The notes beneath the pieces were generated by a model, which had not been told where the DNA came from, searched no databases, and saw only the letters and a program-made list of their open reading frames with translations. From Heligmosomoides polygyrus polygyrus (taxonomy: Eukaryota > Nematoda > Chromadorea > Rhabditida > Heligmosomidae), in contig OX377202.1 of assembly GCA_947396885.1 (NCBI GenBank), positions 64,142,643-64,206,642 on the forward strand: a DNA stretch of 64,000 bases, given 5' to 3'. Shown here in pieces: positions 32,152 through 43,652 of the stretch. The first letter of the stretch is position 1; each line of letters begins with the position of its first letter. Position numbers and translations under genes: made by a program.

Positions 32152-32708
32152 CATAAATTTCTTTCGAAGAGTATGAAAAACGACATTGCTTATCGAACTA
32201 CCCATTAGAAGAAAATAAAATAAAAGCTTTTTGTTAAAAGTTTCTTTTTATGTCAAAGCTATATATGTATCCGCGTGAAGCGTTGTAGCATCTGTTGAGA
32301 GCTAATACCCTAATGACCTCTACGTGTTTGAATATTTTAGCTACATACCCTGCCGGCGCTAACACCGAAGTATCGCAAGAAAACGTACAAGCTGCCGCTT
32401 TGCCTTACGTTCGACCACCTAAAGAAGGCATTCGCCTCCGTCGAGACGGAAGCGGTCGTCGAAACCCTGCTCACTCATGACATTCCTACTTAGTACATCA
32501 GAGTCCTTTGAGAACTGTACAGTGGATTCCCGACCAAGATTTCAGCACTCTACAACGACGTCATCATCACCGTGAAGAGAGGGGTTTGGCAAGGGGATAC
32601 TGTATCCTCGAAGCTCTTCAGTGCCACCCTCGAAAACGTTCCGTGCGATCGAGAATGGAACGACATGGGAGTGATGATCGACTGCCGACAACTGACCATC
32701 TTCACTTC

Positions 32709-32755
32709 GCTGAAGACATCCTGCTTATAACACCGAGCAGGATGTCTTCAGCGAG
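32709..32755. repeat. 18-bp perfect inverted repeat within the RTE relic
   Basis: CGCTGAAGACATCCTGCT is followed after a 10-nt loop by its exact complement. The inverted copy and the adjoining AGGTCCGTCAG are extra relative to the usual RTE sequence (LLITPS directly before SQAERM), so it looks like a templated snap-back insertion. Confidence 0.7.
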
Positions 32756-32902
32756 GTCCGTCAGTCAGGCGGAGCGAATGCTGGCTGACTTCGATCGTGT
32801 ATGTGACAACGCTGGACTGCAGCTGAGTCGTACGAAGACGATGCTCATGAGGAACAGACGAGTTTCTGATGCTCCATTGTCGCTCAAAAGAAAGAACATC
32901 CC

Positions 32903-33208
32903 TGCTTTCCGGGCAGCGATGTTCGCCTTACACCACCCGCGCTGTTTGACCGCACGTAACATCCGCGATATCCTCGAGGTCCGTCAGCACCCGCCTGTGA
33001 TACGGGAACGCTGACGGACCTCGAGGATATCGCGGATGTTACTTGCGGTCAAACAGCGCCGGTGGTGTAAGGCGAACAAAGCTGCCCGGAAAGCAGAAGA
33101 GGCGTGTTCGAGTCCCGCCTGGCGCAACAGTTTGATCGCAACGAAACATCCTATAACAACATATAGCCTCTCTTCCAGCCGCTCCAGGCTTGAGCAAATG
33201 TGTTAGAA
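32903..33208 (+). repeat. SINE family A copy with inverted 5' duplication (palindrome)
   Basis: The SINE in plus orientation occupies about 32997-33208: leader, then GCCGGTGGTGTAA (A-box part) and GTTCGAGTCCCGCCTGGCGC (B box). To its left, 32904-32991 is the reverse complement of the first 90 or so bases of the same SINE, nearly perfect, with a loop of about 20 nt. Such 5' inversions arise during target-primed reverse transcription (twin priming). It splits the RTE relic between KNI and FECSS. Confidence 0.75.
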
Positions 33209-33749
33209 CGACCATCTTCGAATGCTCCAGCTACGTGCATCTGGGTCGCGAAGTCAATATGATCAACGATCTAGCACCAGAGCTGGCAAGACAAAACGAG
33301 CGGCTTGTGAAGCTCTCAAGAGAGTCGAAGAATTTTGGAAGCGACGAAGAACGTCCGACTCCGTGTCCACTTGTTAGAATCCGCGGTTCTTCCTGCGCTA
33401 AAATACGCCTCGGAGACCTGGGTCAAACGAAAGGAGGACGATCACGCGATCAGCGCTGCGCAGCGCAGAATCGAGAGTATGAAGCTCGGAGTGACACGAC
33501 TCGTGCAAGTGAGAGAAGGCTTCCGAAGTTTCGAGCTTCGTCGATGTTTGAGGAACAGAGACGCTGTCGCATGGGCCAAGTCGTCGAAAGTTAGGTGGAC
33601 CGCCCGCGTAGTGCGCTTCACAAGCACCTGCTAGACGAGAGCATTCACTGAATGGATTTCGCGAGATGTCAGGAAAACACTAGAACGCCCTCCAACCCAT
33701 TAGTCGGACTTCTTCGTGAAAACCCTGAACGAATAATATGACGCTCATA

Positions 33750-35115
33750 GTGCCCCTCGAGATACGTGATACTGGCGGTGACCGATCGATTTATGGCCGC
33801 CCAGTAATATTGAAATCTAGCTAATGAGTAAAAGGAACTGAGTAAAAAAACACAAGCAGGAGCGAATTAAATAACGAGAGCTGCAGGTGGAATGACGGAA
33901 TACTCAATATGATGTAGAAAGGAAAAGGCGTAGAGCAGATGAAAGAATTGTATAGTAGAAGAGAAGAAATCGGAGAACAGACTAAATGAAGGACTCAGTT
34001 TTCTTCCTCACTTCACTACTGAAATCAGTTGCATTCACTCGCATTCATTTCTCTGATAAAACTAGGCGCGCGGTGTTGCAGAATGGTGGCTCTCTACAAC
34101 AACAACCATAACCTCAGCGCTATTTCGTTTGCTGGTCCACAACCCATACAGGTTTTCCAGGGAAGGAGCCAGGCCACGACGTGGAAGAGGCACAACGAGG
34201 CCTGAAAAGAACATCCTGAAATGGCGTTCGTTGCTCGAAATTTGATTATCGCGACGCAGTTCCCGGAGCACTTGGAGGAGGTATCACATCCGCTCTGAAA
34301 ATAAGGCCGAAGTTTATTCAACCCCACTGCCGTCAGTGCTGTATTTCAAAACGAAATGGTAGAATAAAGATAAGCAGAACATCAGAAGGCGGACGATGCC
34401 GTGCAGGTTTCGCTTCTCGTATGTAAATGAATTTTTATGAAAATAAGGTGGTAATTTCTTCTATTATGCATTGACGAATAAAGAAACAAAGAAGGAAAAT
34501 GAAACCCCTATCAAGATATTCCGATCAACCTAATATTAAATTATTATTAATGTCAATCTCATATAAGCTAAGATGGTAGGAGTGCTCGATACTTTGAGTA
34601 GAAAGTGAAGTTGATGTCTGGAAAGGTGTGTGGGACACACATATGTGTCACTTTGTGAGCGGTCCGCAGAGAAAATAGAACCCCTTCCGTTGATCAGCCG
34701 GTGGACGGGACAGCCTTTCCTCACCAAGGAAGTTGGAGATCACAAGATCGGGCGAATGGACATTATCCCAATTTTTTCAGAATTTCGATTTAATAAGCCA
34801 AACAGAAAGCATCCGCCGTTTTAGTGCATTGAATACCCCGCCATTGTTTAAGCTTTACGCTCCACAATTTCATAAGAGGTTTTGATACCACTATATAGAG
34901 CAAATCATGTAGTTGGAAAGTATACGAGATACATAAGAGTAATGTAAAATACTGAACAGTTATGCCGCTTTCAGTGACAGCAGAAAACCGTGGTTTTCTT
35001 ACTGTGGAGCTTTAGAGCACAAATCTCTGAAACGCGGATCCGGAAAGAAGTCGAAAGTTAAGTGTTATTTTAGGAAACCATTGAGCAGTGAAAAAGAGAT
35101 ATGAATTTTTTAACA
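33750..35115. other. interval without recognisable genes
   Basis: No ORF with recognisable motifs. 34090-34290 resembles 58600-58720 around CCCATACAGGTTTTCC / CCCGTACAGGTTCGAAT, possibly a decayed tRNA-related repeat. Confidence 0.4.
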
Positions 35116-36208
35116 TTAGGATTCCGGAAATAATTGAGCGTTTGCATTGTTACTACTGGAGTTCATTTTTCCAACAAAGTATGTTTTATACCTTGCAGCG
35201 TTATATACCATTGGAAAGTCAAGTTCATGCTCTCTTCAGTCATGTCTTCAAATTTCCTTTAGAGCATAAATTTTCCTTAATTTGAAGCCTTGCTTTTTCA
35301 GATGTCGGAACGCAATTTTCGCTAAATTTTCTTCTACGAATCCAAACTCTTCTTCCCAAAGACATGGTGGGAGCGGATCCGCGTCAAGCAGTGAGACAGC
35401 TAGCACGTGTTTCGACGTTGACGCAGCACTATCAGTTGCCACTTAAATGCGATCGGAAGAGTAAAGAAATTGGGTGAACGGATCTCGCACGAACTGACCA
35501 CCGGGCAGATGCTTAAGCGCCACGACACCCGTGCTTCGTTATGGCTGCGCAATCTAAGAGACCCTTTTTGGGCAGGATCGTAACATTCGACGAAAAATGG
35601 ATCCTCTGTGACAATCGTCGTCGCTTTGCATAATGACTGGACAAGAATGAGAGTCCCAATGAGATGCCGAAACCGAGCATCTATTCAAAGAAGCCCATGG
35701 TGGACAATACATACATAGCTGGTATAGTCCACTACAAGTTCTTGGATACTGGACAGACTATCACAGCGGAGAAGTGCTGTGCGAAACTGAAGTGATGCAC
35801 CAGAAGTTGATTGAAAAACAGCCGGCTTTGACTAATCGAAGAGGCCCAATCCTACCGCACGTCCGCGCGTTTCAAAAATTGCTGTCCTGAACTGAATGAA
35901 TTGGGATACGAAACCCTGCCACATCCAGCATATTCACCAGATCTGTTCCCTACCAATTATTTCAAGCATTTAGATCGTTCTGTGAAGGATAAAGAATTCA
36001 GCAACAAAGATGATGTCGAAAATGAATTCAACGCTTTCATCGCCTCCAGAACTATGAATTTCTAAGCTAGCGGCATAGGTAAACAAGTTTTTCGTTGACA
36101 AAGATGTACTAATGATTATTATTTTGATTGACAAAGTCCTTTCATAGCTGAGTTGTGCTAATCTGAATATTCGAGTTGCAAACGCTCATTTATTTCCGGA
36201 CAACCTAA
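35116..36208 (+). mobile_element. mariner element with dead transposase
   Basis: The ends match in inverted orientation (TTAGGATTCCGGAAATAATT at 35116; inverted TTAGGTTGTCCGGAAATAAA ending 36208). TA follows on the right, and a CA probably replaces the left TA. The plus strand reads VRQLARVST, SKRPFLGRIVTFDEKWILCD (first Asp/Glu block), YIAGIVHYKFLDTGQTI and ETLPHPAYSPDLFPTNYF. In the last block the third catalytic Asp of D,D34D is Asn (PTNY for PTDY). Many stops and frameshifts confirm a relic. Confidence 0.8.
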
Positions 36209-37951
36209 TAGTTTGAAGGTGGAGGATCCTAAAATGATTGGGAGCCTATCTTAGAACAGACGATCGTAAAGAAGAGTAGGTAGAAACCGATCCCAAACAA
36301 TACTCTCATGATTTAGTATAAGGTCTTGGGTACCAAAACGTGTCGAGAAGATACTCCTTCTTGCATAAGAGAAATTCACTTGGTGTGACCGCGAGCTCTA
36401 CGATATGACGCACGGAAGAATAAGAACGCCTGTGGCAAGCTCTAGTGTTTCTAATGGGATAAGAACGCCTTTTTTTGAAACAGTAACTACTTGATAAAAA
36501 GAGTGGATCATGAAGATTAGCATAAAATGATTTGCGAGACATTTGGGAAGGAGTGGATTTCTCGACACTTTTAATGCTGGTAATCTACAATAGTTCCAGC
36601 ATTGTTCAACGTGGAATCCGGAGAAGCCTCAGATTCATGAACGAAAGTCAAGTAAATCTTATCACAGATTTACTTGACCGATTTCGTATTGGAAACTTAC
36701 AATTACATTTGACCCATTAAGTTCGCGGTAAAGGATGTACGGCCTTGGCAACGGGCCCGATTCGCTACATTGGGTAAGCGATTAGCGGTGAAGCGCAACC
36801 AGCGCTTCGCGGTAGTAGCGGTATTGTGGTTTCCGGCTGCGTCAGCGGGGTAGCTGCTATACTCCGACAAAGCTCTAGAGTCGTGATATTTCTACTCCAG
36901 TTGAGGCGGAAACCACATTTGGATGAGAAAATTATGGCGAACGAACTGAGATCGTATAGACACGAAAAGTATAAATAAAAAACGTCTAAAAAACAGGCGA
37001 AATATTTAAAACAACCTACATTATTACAACAAATTTATTGACTGCTCCTAAAAAATTAGGGAAAAGACTAAACCTTGGTTTAAAACAGAATAAGCCCATT
37101 TGAATAGATGAAAAACGTGGCGAAAGTGGTGTGCGTCAACAAATCCGTGTTCAATGCAGCGACGGGAATACGCTTTAGTGGATTTTTGAAGCCAGTTTTG
37201 GTCCAAACACTCACACAACCTACACGGGTTTGTTGCAGTGTCTCTCCACGGTTCCATTTCTAGAACTGAGGCAGGCAGCAGATGGCGGCTCTGTTCTATG
37301 GAAGCTGAGGCAGGCGAAAGGGGCTTATGTGAAAGGCTTGCATTCATGGGACATCAGAACTGAGGAGTGGAACCACAGCGGTGGAGAGGTCACGGTAGTT
37401 TTTGTGTCTACAGAAAGTGTTGACTCGACCAGCGACTCTGACGACTGGCCCACCGACGTCGTTATCATCTGCCAGTCTGTTGACCGACAAGGTAAACAGC
37501 TTCGTCTAGCATATACCGCCGCGCTAGGGGCCCGCTGGATACACACACCACCATCATGGGAACACGGCCATTCAGTCGGTAAGGCAAACACTGCAAACAT
37601 GTGATTAGACGGGAAAGAATGCTATATGTAGAGCTCCAAAATAAGGCAGGCTCATTTATGGTCAGGCGACCTCGATACACATTTGACAACATTTTCCCTT
37701 AATTTTGTGGGCAATAACTAATGAAGACGGGATTCTGGGTCTGGAATGGAACATTCTCAGCCAACCGATGCATCATAAGACGTTTGCCACGAAAGCTCAA
37801 TAAAATGACATTGATAAAAACGAGGTGAGATGCAAGGTGAAGAGCCGCGGTGACCACCTTGGTTTCCCTCTGACAGAGTGCAGATAACTTTCACAGTCTT
37901 TCGAGAAAACGCCTTATGGAATAAATATAATCGGCAAACTAAACCCAAAAC
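36209..37951. other. interval with one unassigned minus-strand ORF
   Basis: A 99-codon minus-strand frame (37347-37048) is followed 10 nt later by AATAAA on the same strand (37038-37033). It could be a terminal exon, but its peptide (CRLCECLDQNW, HFRHVFHLFKW) is not recognised and no clear acceptor precedes it. At 36730-36850 there is a GC-rich stretch with inverted GAAGCGC/GCGCTTC. Confidence 0.3.
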
Positions 37952-38171
37952 TGTCATACGGGTGAGTGCTGGTCGGTCCCACGAGGTGTGGATGTTGCGT
38001 TCGATCAAACGGTGCCGGTGGTGTAATGGCGTAGAGCATTCCCGCCCGGTTAGAGGGAGGTGCGAGTTCGAGTCCCGCCTGGCGCTAGAAGTTTTGATCG
38101 CAACAAGACATCGTTGTGACAGCTTACAACCTCGATACCAGCCACTTGAGGCTTAAAGAAACTGATTTGAA
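37952..38171 (+). repeat. tRNA-derived SINE family A, full copy
   Basis: The 12-bp direct repeat TAAACCCAAAAC (37940-37951 and 38172-38183) flanks a 220-bp unit. From 38011 it has a tRNA-like head: GGTGGTGTAATGG fits an A box and GAGTTCGAGTCC (38064-38075) a B box, close to a glycine-type tRNA, ending CCTGGCGCTA. About 60 nt lie upstream of the head, and the copy at 32997-33208 shares that leader, so the leader belongs to the SINE. Internal promoter boxes imply RNA polymerase III transcription. Confidence 0.8.
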
Positions 38172-38844
38172 TAAACCCAAAACCTTCGTTTCTCAGTTCC
38201 TACATGATGCGCTCACTTCATAATTCAGGTAAATGCATGTTGAAGACAATGAACCCGGAGACCAGCCACACCGTAGGAGATAACACCAATGAGCCAGTGG
38301 AATGGACAACGACCTTCTATAAAGCGGTTTGATGTGTTCCTTGAATGGACGAATCTAACGGGTGTTCACTTGGTGCCGGAACAAGCTCGTCAGCATTAGC
38401 GTAACTTGGTTCAGCGTTCGAATATGAACGAACGCGGGATGACAACGGCTAGAGAGAGAAGCGAATTTATACAATCCAGTACTCCCCCCTCCCCCTAAGG
38501 AAAATTAAGCACGGGTAGTGAAAGTAACAACTAATTGTAACTAACCACAAAGCCAGTAACAAGTCACTATCAAATGCAGAACACCAGTGAAGACAACGGC
38601 AAATGTAGGCACACGAAAAAGTCGCGCGTCAGCTAAATTGTTTACTGGTAAGCAGCTGATACAATCACAAAAACCTTTTTGGTTGAAAATCATAACGGGG
38701 CTCCTGCTAGAGACGTCCATCGGTTCATTCTCGTTAGCAGTACTACCCATACTCCAAACAGCAGATATCGGAAGCGCGCGGAAAGCGCAGCAGTTGCAGG
38801 CGGTTGCTGCCGTTTGCCTCACAGTTCGCTACATTCGGAAAATA

Positions 38845-40105
38845 TTAGGTTGAGTCATAAGTTTCGCAACAAAATTTGCCTTCCAGCAAAAATACGATTA
38901 TATCACAAAAGAAAATGATTGACTTAAACGAAGAAATTGCCGTTATTCTCAACGAGTTTCTTCCGCTTTTCATGAACTGAGCGGATTACATCTCCGTAGA
39001 ATTTGGTCTGTTTCGACCTGAAGAAGACGTGCACCACTGCCGTGACCTCATCGACTTCGGCGATGCGCCTACCATAGATGAAGTGATCCATCGACCGAAG
39101 CAGAAGGCAGTCAGACGGCGCAATGTCCGGGGTATATGGTGCTGGCTTGATTTTGGTCCAGCCCAATTCCTAAATATTTTCCACCGTCTGAAGTGGAAAA
39201 TATCTAGGAAAGGAAAAAACTAAATGGTCAGCCGTTATTCTGGTGGATGAAGCATTGCCTTGTATCGACCTCTTTCTCCACTAGTATTTGCTGGTACTAG
39301 GCGAGATGTTGGGAAAGCGAGCGTCGAAGATGGTTTGACCGAGTGGAGCAGCTCCCAGTCCCCTGGACCACCACGCATCCACCAATTGCACAGCAGGACT
39401 TTCTTTCGGTGGATCTCCTGTTTTGACCTCATAACCCCCAGCTCGTTGCGTTTCACCTATTGCTTTTCGGCTTTGCAGTTGCAGTGAAGCATCCCCTCTT
39501 CATCACTGGAAAGGGTTCGATCCAGGCCTCCTCGAATGAACCGGTGCCGGAGCTCTCGGCAGTCGGAAGCACAGCGATATACCTGGGTTTCCGTCACCGC
39601 ATGGGGCGCTGACGAAGGCGATTTTGGCGGCCTTTTAATCTACTGCAGCCGACGAGCGATGGTTCACTGGGAGGCATGGAGATCAGCGGGCAGTCCTAGT
39701 GTGGCTCGAGATGAATTCGACTTGATGGGTTGGCGCAAGCGCCCTTTGTTTACAGCAGTTGATCTTCCTGGGAGTGGTTTGTTTGTCTTTGTTGCCCTTC
39801 TGGGCGGAAAGGAACTGCTGATACCATCTCCAATAGTTTATTCGGTTAGGAGTGAACCTGACGGGCTACCTAAATGTGCTTGACCTCCGTCGCTGGGTTG
39901 CTGCCGAGTTTGAACTAACTGAAAATGAAACACGCACTTTATTGTTCTAGTGAATAAAACTTTTCAAAAACGCAAGGAAAATTGACGACTTATAACTCAA
40001 AATGATCGCTAGGAAACAAGCTTCCAAACAGAATATAGCACTTTAGCGGGTTTACTTTGAATTCCAAAAAAACAGAAATGGTGCAAAATTTATGACTCAA
40101 CCTAA
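38845..40105 (-). mobile_element. mariner element, full length but decayed
   Basis: The ends TTAGGTTGAGTCATAAGTTT (38845) and inverted TTAGGTTGAGTCATAAATTT (ending 40105) are flanked by TA on both sides. The 1261 bp is full mariner size. On the minus strand a transposase is still readable. It gives PHAVTETQVYRCASDCRE (about 39600), RTLSSDEEGMLHCN (the TGDEKW block, first Asp, about 39500), RKKVLLCNWWM (about 39410), then TPDIAPSDCLLLRSMDHF (third Asp) and a C-terminus ending at 38924. Frameshifts between blocks make it non-functional. Confidence 0.85.
38924..39166 (-). pseudogene. mariner transposase C-terminal segment
   Basis: This is the longest open piece of the transposase in the element at 38845-40105. 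It covers the last 80 residues, with the block around the third catalytic Asp (PYTPDIAPSDCLLLR; usually YSPDIAPSDYHLF), a YGRRI and FFRSKQTKFY segment, and a natural stop 80 bp from the element end. The upstream parts lie in other frames, interrupted by stops (for example ENI-stop-ELGWT). The catalytic Asp is kept, but the gene as a whole cannot be expressed. Confidence 0.8.
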
Positions 40106-40289
40106 TAGAACGATCTCGAACAGGGTCTTCATAATTTCTAGAAATACATGGCATTTGTGTTGCATGAAAATAGTAATCGGAAATATGCACCTGACTGTAG
40201 AGAACCAAACCATCAAAACAATACTGGTTCGCTCGAAAAGGCACACGCTTGCTCGCATCGTAAATGTTTGATTTATCGAGTAGGTTGGG

Positions 40290-40385
40290 CGTGTGGTAGC
40301 GCAGTCGGAAAAGGCGCCGGCGATCGCGTGCACTCCGTAGAAATAAATAGAATGCGTGGCGCATCACGCAAAGGAATTGATTAAC
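40290..40385 (+). repeat. SINE family B, short copy with tRNA-like head
   Basis: GTGGTAGCGCAGTCGG fits an A-box-type tRNA head. It is followed directly by the family's 3' end (AGAATGCGTGGCGCATC), which matches the complement of 42460-42490. The middle of the element is deleted. Confidence 0.6.
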
Positions 40386-42085
40386 TTCGATCTTAATCCT
40401 TCTCCTTATCAGGCAGGTCCAAAAGCAAATTTGGATTTGGACCCGTACTTCAATTGCGCCCAGCAGCGTGTCAGTCGGGACGTGGCCAACGACCTACCTA
40501 CCTTGCGGAAATGAGGGGAAGGAAACGCGTGACTTAGGGAATTTTCAAGTCGAGAAGTGGTGAAGTCTGCCTCTCTGCCCACGTACCCGACTCCGCTGTG
40601 GCTTCACTGAAGTATGCTTCACTCACTGGCTCCCGGGTCATACGAGAGCAGCTTGAACACGCGATGCATAACCAACTGCCTGATCAACGGAGCGAGAGAT
40701 CATGAGGCGGATGGTGATACGTTCAAACTCATAATATAGAGCGTTTCATAGCTGCTGAACGCAGACAATATACACAAGCACAAGTTGAATCGCGTGGTCC
40801 CACTCCAACGAATTTATAAACATTATCCAGGAAGCTTCAAACCATTTATGTGGCTTTTTTCATTCAACGTACAAATTGGCGTCGAAAGATTAGTTTCTCC
40901 GGAAAGTCAAATCCGAGAAACCGTCTGAAGCGAATTGAGCAATTTACAAAGCGCTGAGACGTTCCCCAGCAATTCTATGGTGCAAATATGTACTATCAAC
41001 TCGACATTTGATCACACAGGTCAGATTCCAGAAAGAATAGGCTGGTAGCGTGGTATTTGCTGGCGACTACCTTTATAAGAACTAGCAAAAAAGACATATT
41101 TTTTGTGTCTGTATAGACTGAATAATCCACCTGGTGCTGGAAGAAGGAGAAAATTAACGTTCCAAAGAAGCGCGTCTTTAAGGGCGGTAAAAAGCCCTTT
41201 GCGATGAAGCTGGACCTGTCCGTTTCATAAGCTCTTTCAAAACACTGATTTGCATTCAAAAGCGGTTGTAATAACTTCTCTCCAATAGAAATCCTTAGAA
41301 GGGGACTGTTTCAACGGTACGTAAGGACGGCAGGAACGAATACTATAGCGAGAATCTCCATCCTCCAAATAATATGTAGTTAATAGTGATGCTTCATCAG
41401 TGCCCCTCATGTGCAAAACATGAGGACATATGGAACAGTAAATGGTCATCAATTAATGGCAGGATAAGAGATCCAACATGGGAAACTCATGAAGCAGTGC
41501 TAGGAAGCTAGAAGACTGCTACCTATGCAAATTGTTAGTGTCGGTGAGATGTCTGCTAACACAGTGTGCTTACAAGGTAGAAGGAAAATGCAAATGAAGA
41601 AAACTACAGCATCCTCAACACCACCTAAAACCTCGATCGATATTTTTGGCCACTCTACGTTTACCAGCAGTATAACTTGCTACAATGGTTACTAAGGTTG
41701 GTTATTTATCTATTGCCACGGTTCCCCACTGAACGCTCTCCCTTCGAGGAACGAGATGTAGCCGCCGATAAGGATAGGAAGTATTCTTCAGAAGACTGAC
41801 AGACTGTTTCGGACTTGGGCCCCAGCGGGCGCCACAGACAGAAACTAGGAAGCAATGCTGAAGCAGTCAAAGTATGTACTAGCTGTTGCGTTAGATTTCT
41901 GAGCAGCAACCGAGATTGTGCAAATCTTTAACGGTTCCACGAACAACATCTGACATACATCGCATGCCGAGGGAACCACTTCGTATATTCGTTAGGCCGT
42001 GTAGTCCTTGGCTGGAAAGGGAGACTGAATTCACGATACAGAGCCAGCTACTTGACAGCAGATCCTGGTTACTTCGAAAACTCGT
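40386..42085. other. interval without recognisable genes
   Basis: Only short frames on both strands, none with motifs I recognise, and no inverted ends found. Confidence 0.4.
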
Positions 42086-42308
<223 letters not shown>

Positions 42309-42439
42309 GCAGCGGAATGTGAAGAAACGGTGCCTTCATGCGCCGTCAACTCTGTGATCGACCGTGTTGTGCACTTTTTTCCTGTACATCATTGATGTTG
42401 AAGGCTTTTAATATAAATAAAGGATAAAAGGATAAAGGA

Positions 42440-42715
42440 CGGCGTTATTCAATCCTCTTTGGGATGCGCCACGCATTCTACTTCTACGGGATGTCGTGGA
42501 GGCGCGTTGAATGCGTATTTGGCCATAGAATGACTTGCGGTGACCAGCCGATGTGCAAGTCAGTGCTTTATCCTTCGCAGACAAGTCTGGTACCAATTCA
42601 CCGACCCCGGAGGGATGGAAGGCTTGGTTGGCCTGGGCGGGAAATCCAAACCACGAACCTGGTATCGGGTGCAGGCGACAGCCAGCGTCTCCTCCGACTG
42701 TGCCCACTTCATATA
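42440..42715 (-). repeat. tRNA-derived SINE family B, most complete copy
   Basis: Read on the minus strand, the head GGGCACAGTCGGAGG (A box) and CCAGGTTCGTGG (B-box region) is followed by a body with CCATCCCTCCGGGGTCGG, GGTACCAGACTTGTCTG and GGCCAAATACGCATTCAACG, and a 3' end AATGCGTGGCGCATCCCAAAG. Other copies: 545-760, 7478-7640, 40290-40385 and 56950-57165. The spread of divergence suggests repeated activity over time. Confidence 0.75.
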
Positions 42716-43652
42716 AATATATGGAATTATTTGGCATGGAAAGAGCACTGGAATCGATTGCATTAGAAAGTGTCGACAAGGAAGCAAACAAATATCATAC
42801 CGCTGCAAACTCCAAAAAGACGTGCAGTTGCTCTTTCTCAATGGAAATTTCATACCAGGGTGAATGTGCGAATGATTGACATGGCACGAGAATCGAGCCT
42901 TCGACACCACCTTCGCGAAGCAGCACTTCCACTACTGCACCACCCTAGCTCAACCAGCCATCGCCTTGCGAGTTGAGCTGCGCACCAGTAATCGTGGTTA
43001 GCAATAGGACAATTTGAGTGCCCCATACCATTTGCTTCGAGGATTCGGCAAAAACAAAACATGTTTTGCTACTATCTGCAGGACGGAGATTCTTCCAATA
43101 GTATTTGTTCCTGCCGACCCGACGTGCCGTTGAGAGTCGCCCTTGTTAGAGTAATATGAGGCAAATGAGGAGGCGTTGGACTTCCTCGAAGCTAAACATC
43201 CTCCCATCCAGGGTCAAACGTGGGGTCGTTAACATTTACAGGGCGTTTTCTCTCCATCGACTAGATCACTCGATGCTGATCCGAGATATCGGATGTATTT
43301 TTGAAGCACGCAGTTTGAAGAGTGTCGTCAAAAAAGCGACGGAAAAGGGCGTCTTTTCGCTTTCTCTTCCAGAGACCAAAAGGTGCGGCCTGTATTGTAT
43401 GTTCAGGTGTTTATATATGAACTCATTTAGTCACGACATACTGGTTTACATTTCTCATATACAGATCATGCTCGAACGTGGCGTTACAGTGTATAGTTCA
43501 TCTACCAAGCCCAATCAAGCCAGACTAGAAGCGGTGCAGAGCAATATCACGCTAAACCTCTGAATACGACTTCATGGCTATGTTTACACATTCTCCCTAT
43601 CTGCCTATGTTCATAACAAAATTTTCAATCTTTCTACTCAACTACTTTGCAG
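42716..43652. other. possible upstream exons of a host gene
   Basis: No confident gene model. Candidate pieces are an acceptor-like CTTTCTCTTCCAG ending at about 43369, a donor-like GTATGT near 43395, an acceptor ATATACAG at 43464 and an open stretch from 43465 (IMLERGVTVYSSSTK). They lie just upstream of two well-supported terminal exons, but the connecting phases could not be resolved. Confidence 0.3.

Larger units (their letters stand above)
32370..33700 (+). pseudogene. RTE LINE reverse transcriptase relic, interrupted by a SINE
   Basis: It begins inside RT (LTFDHLKKAFASVETEAVV, with the first catalytic Asp position changed in register) and continues with KRGVWQGDTVSSKLFSATLEN. The active site reads FAEDILLI, so FADD has become FAED and is probably dead. 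SQAERMLADFDRVC and LQLSRTKTMLMRN follow. The sequence is then cut at 32903 by a palindromic SINE and resumes at about 33208 with FECSSYVHLGREVNM. The C-terminal domain (YASETWVKRKEDDHAIS, ESMKLGVTRLVQVREGF) runs on in shifting frames to about 33700. It belongs to a different RTE subfamily from the element at 4317-7448. Confidence 0.8.

Noticed and set aside
32157..32205. Continuation of the 8.6-9.2 kb mariner relic on the far side of the nested stack
   Set aside because: The position and an ACGACATTGCTTATCGAAC-type end are suggestive, but no matching 5' inverted end was found near 8.5-8.6 kb.
37048..37347. Terminal exon on the minus strand with a close AATAAA
   Set aside because: No convincing splice acceptor and no recognisable peptide; kept only as part of an unassigned interval.
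38011..38085. A functional tRNA-Gly gene
   Set aside because: The A and B boxes are present, but the anticodon arm and acceptor pairing are poor. The unit has a leader, a tail and a target duplication, so it is a SINE.
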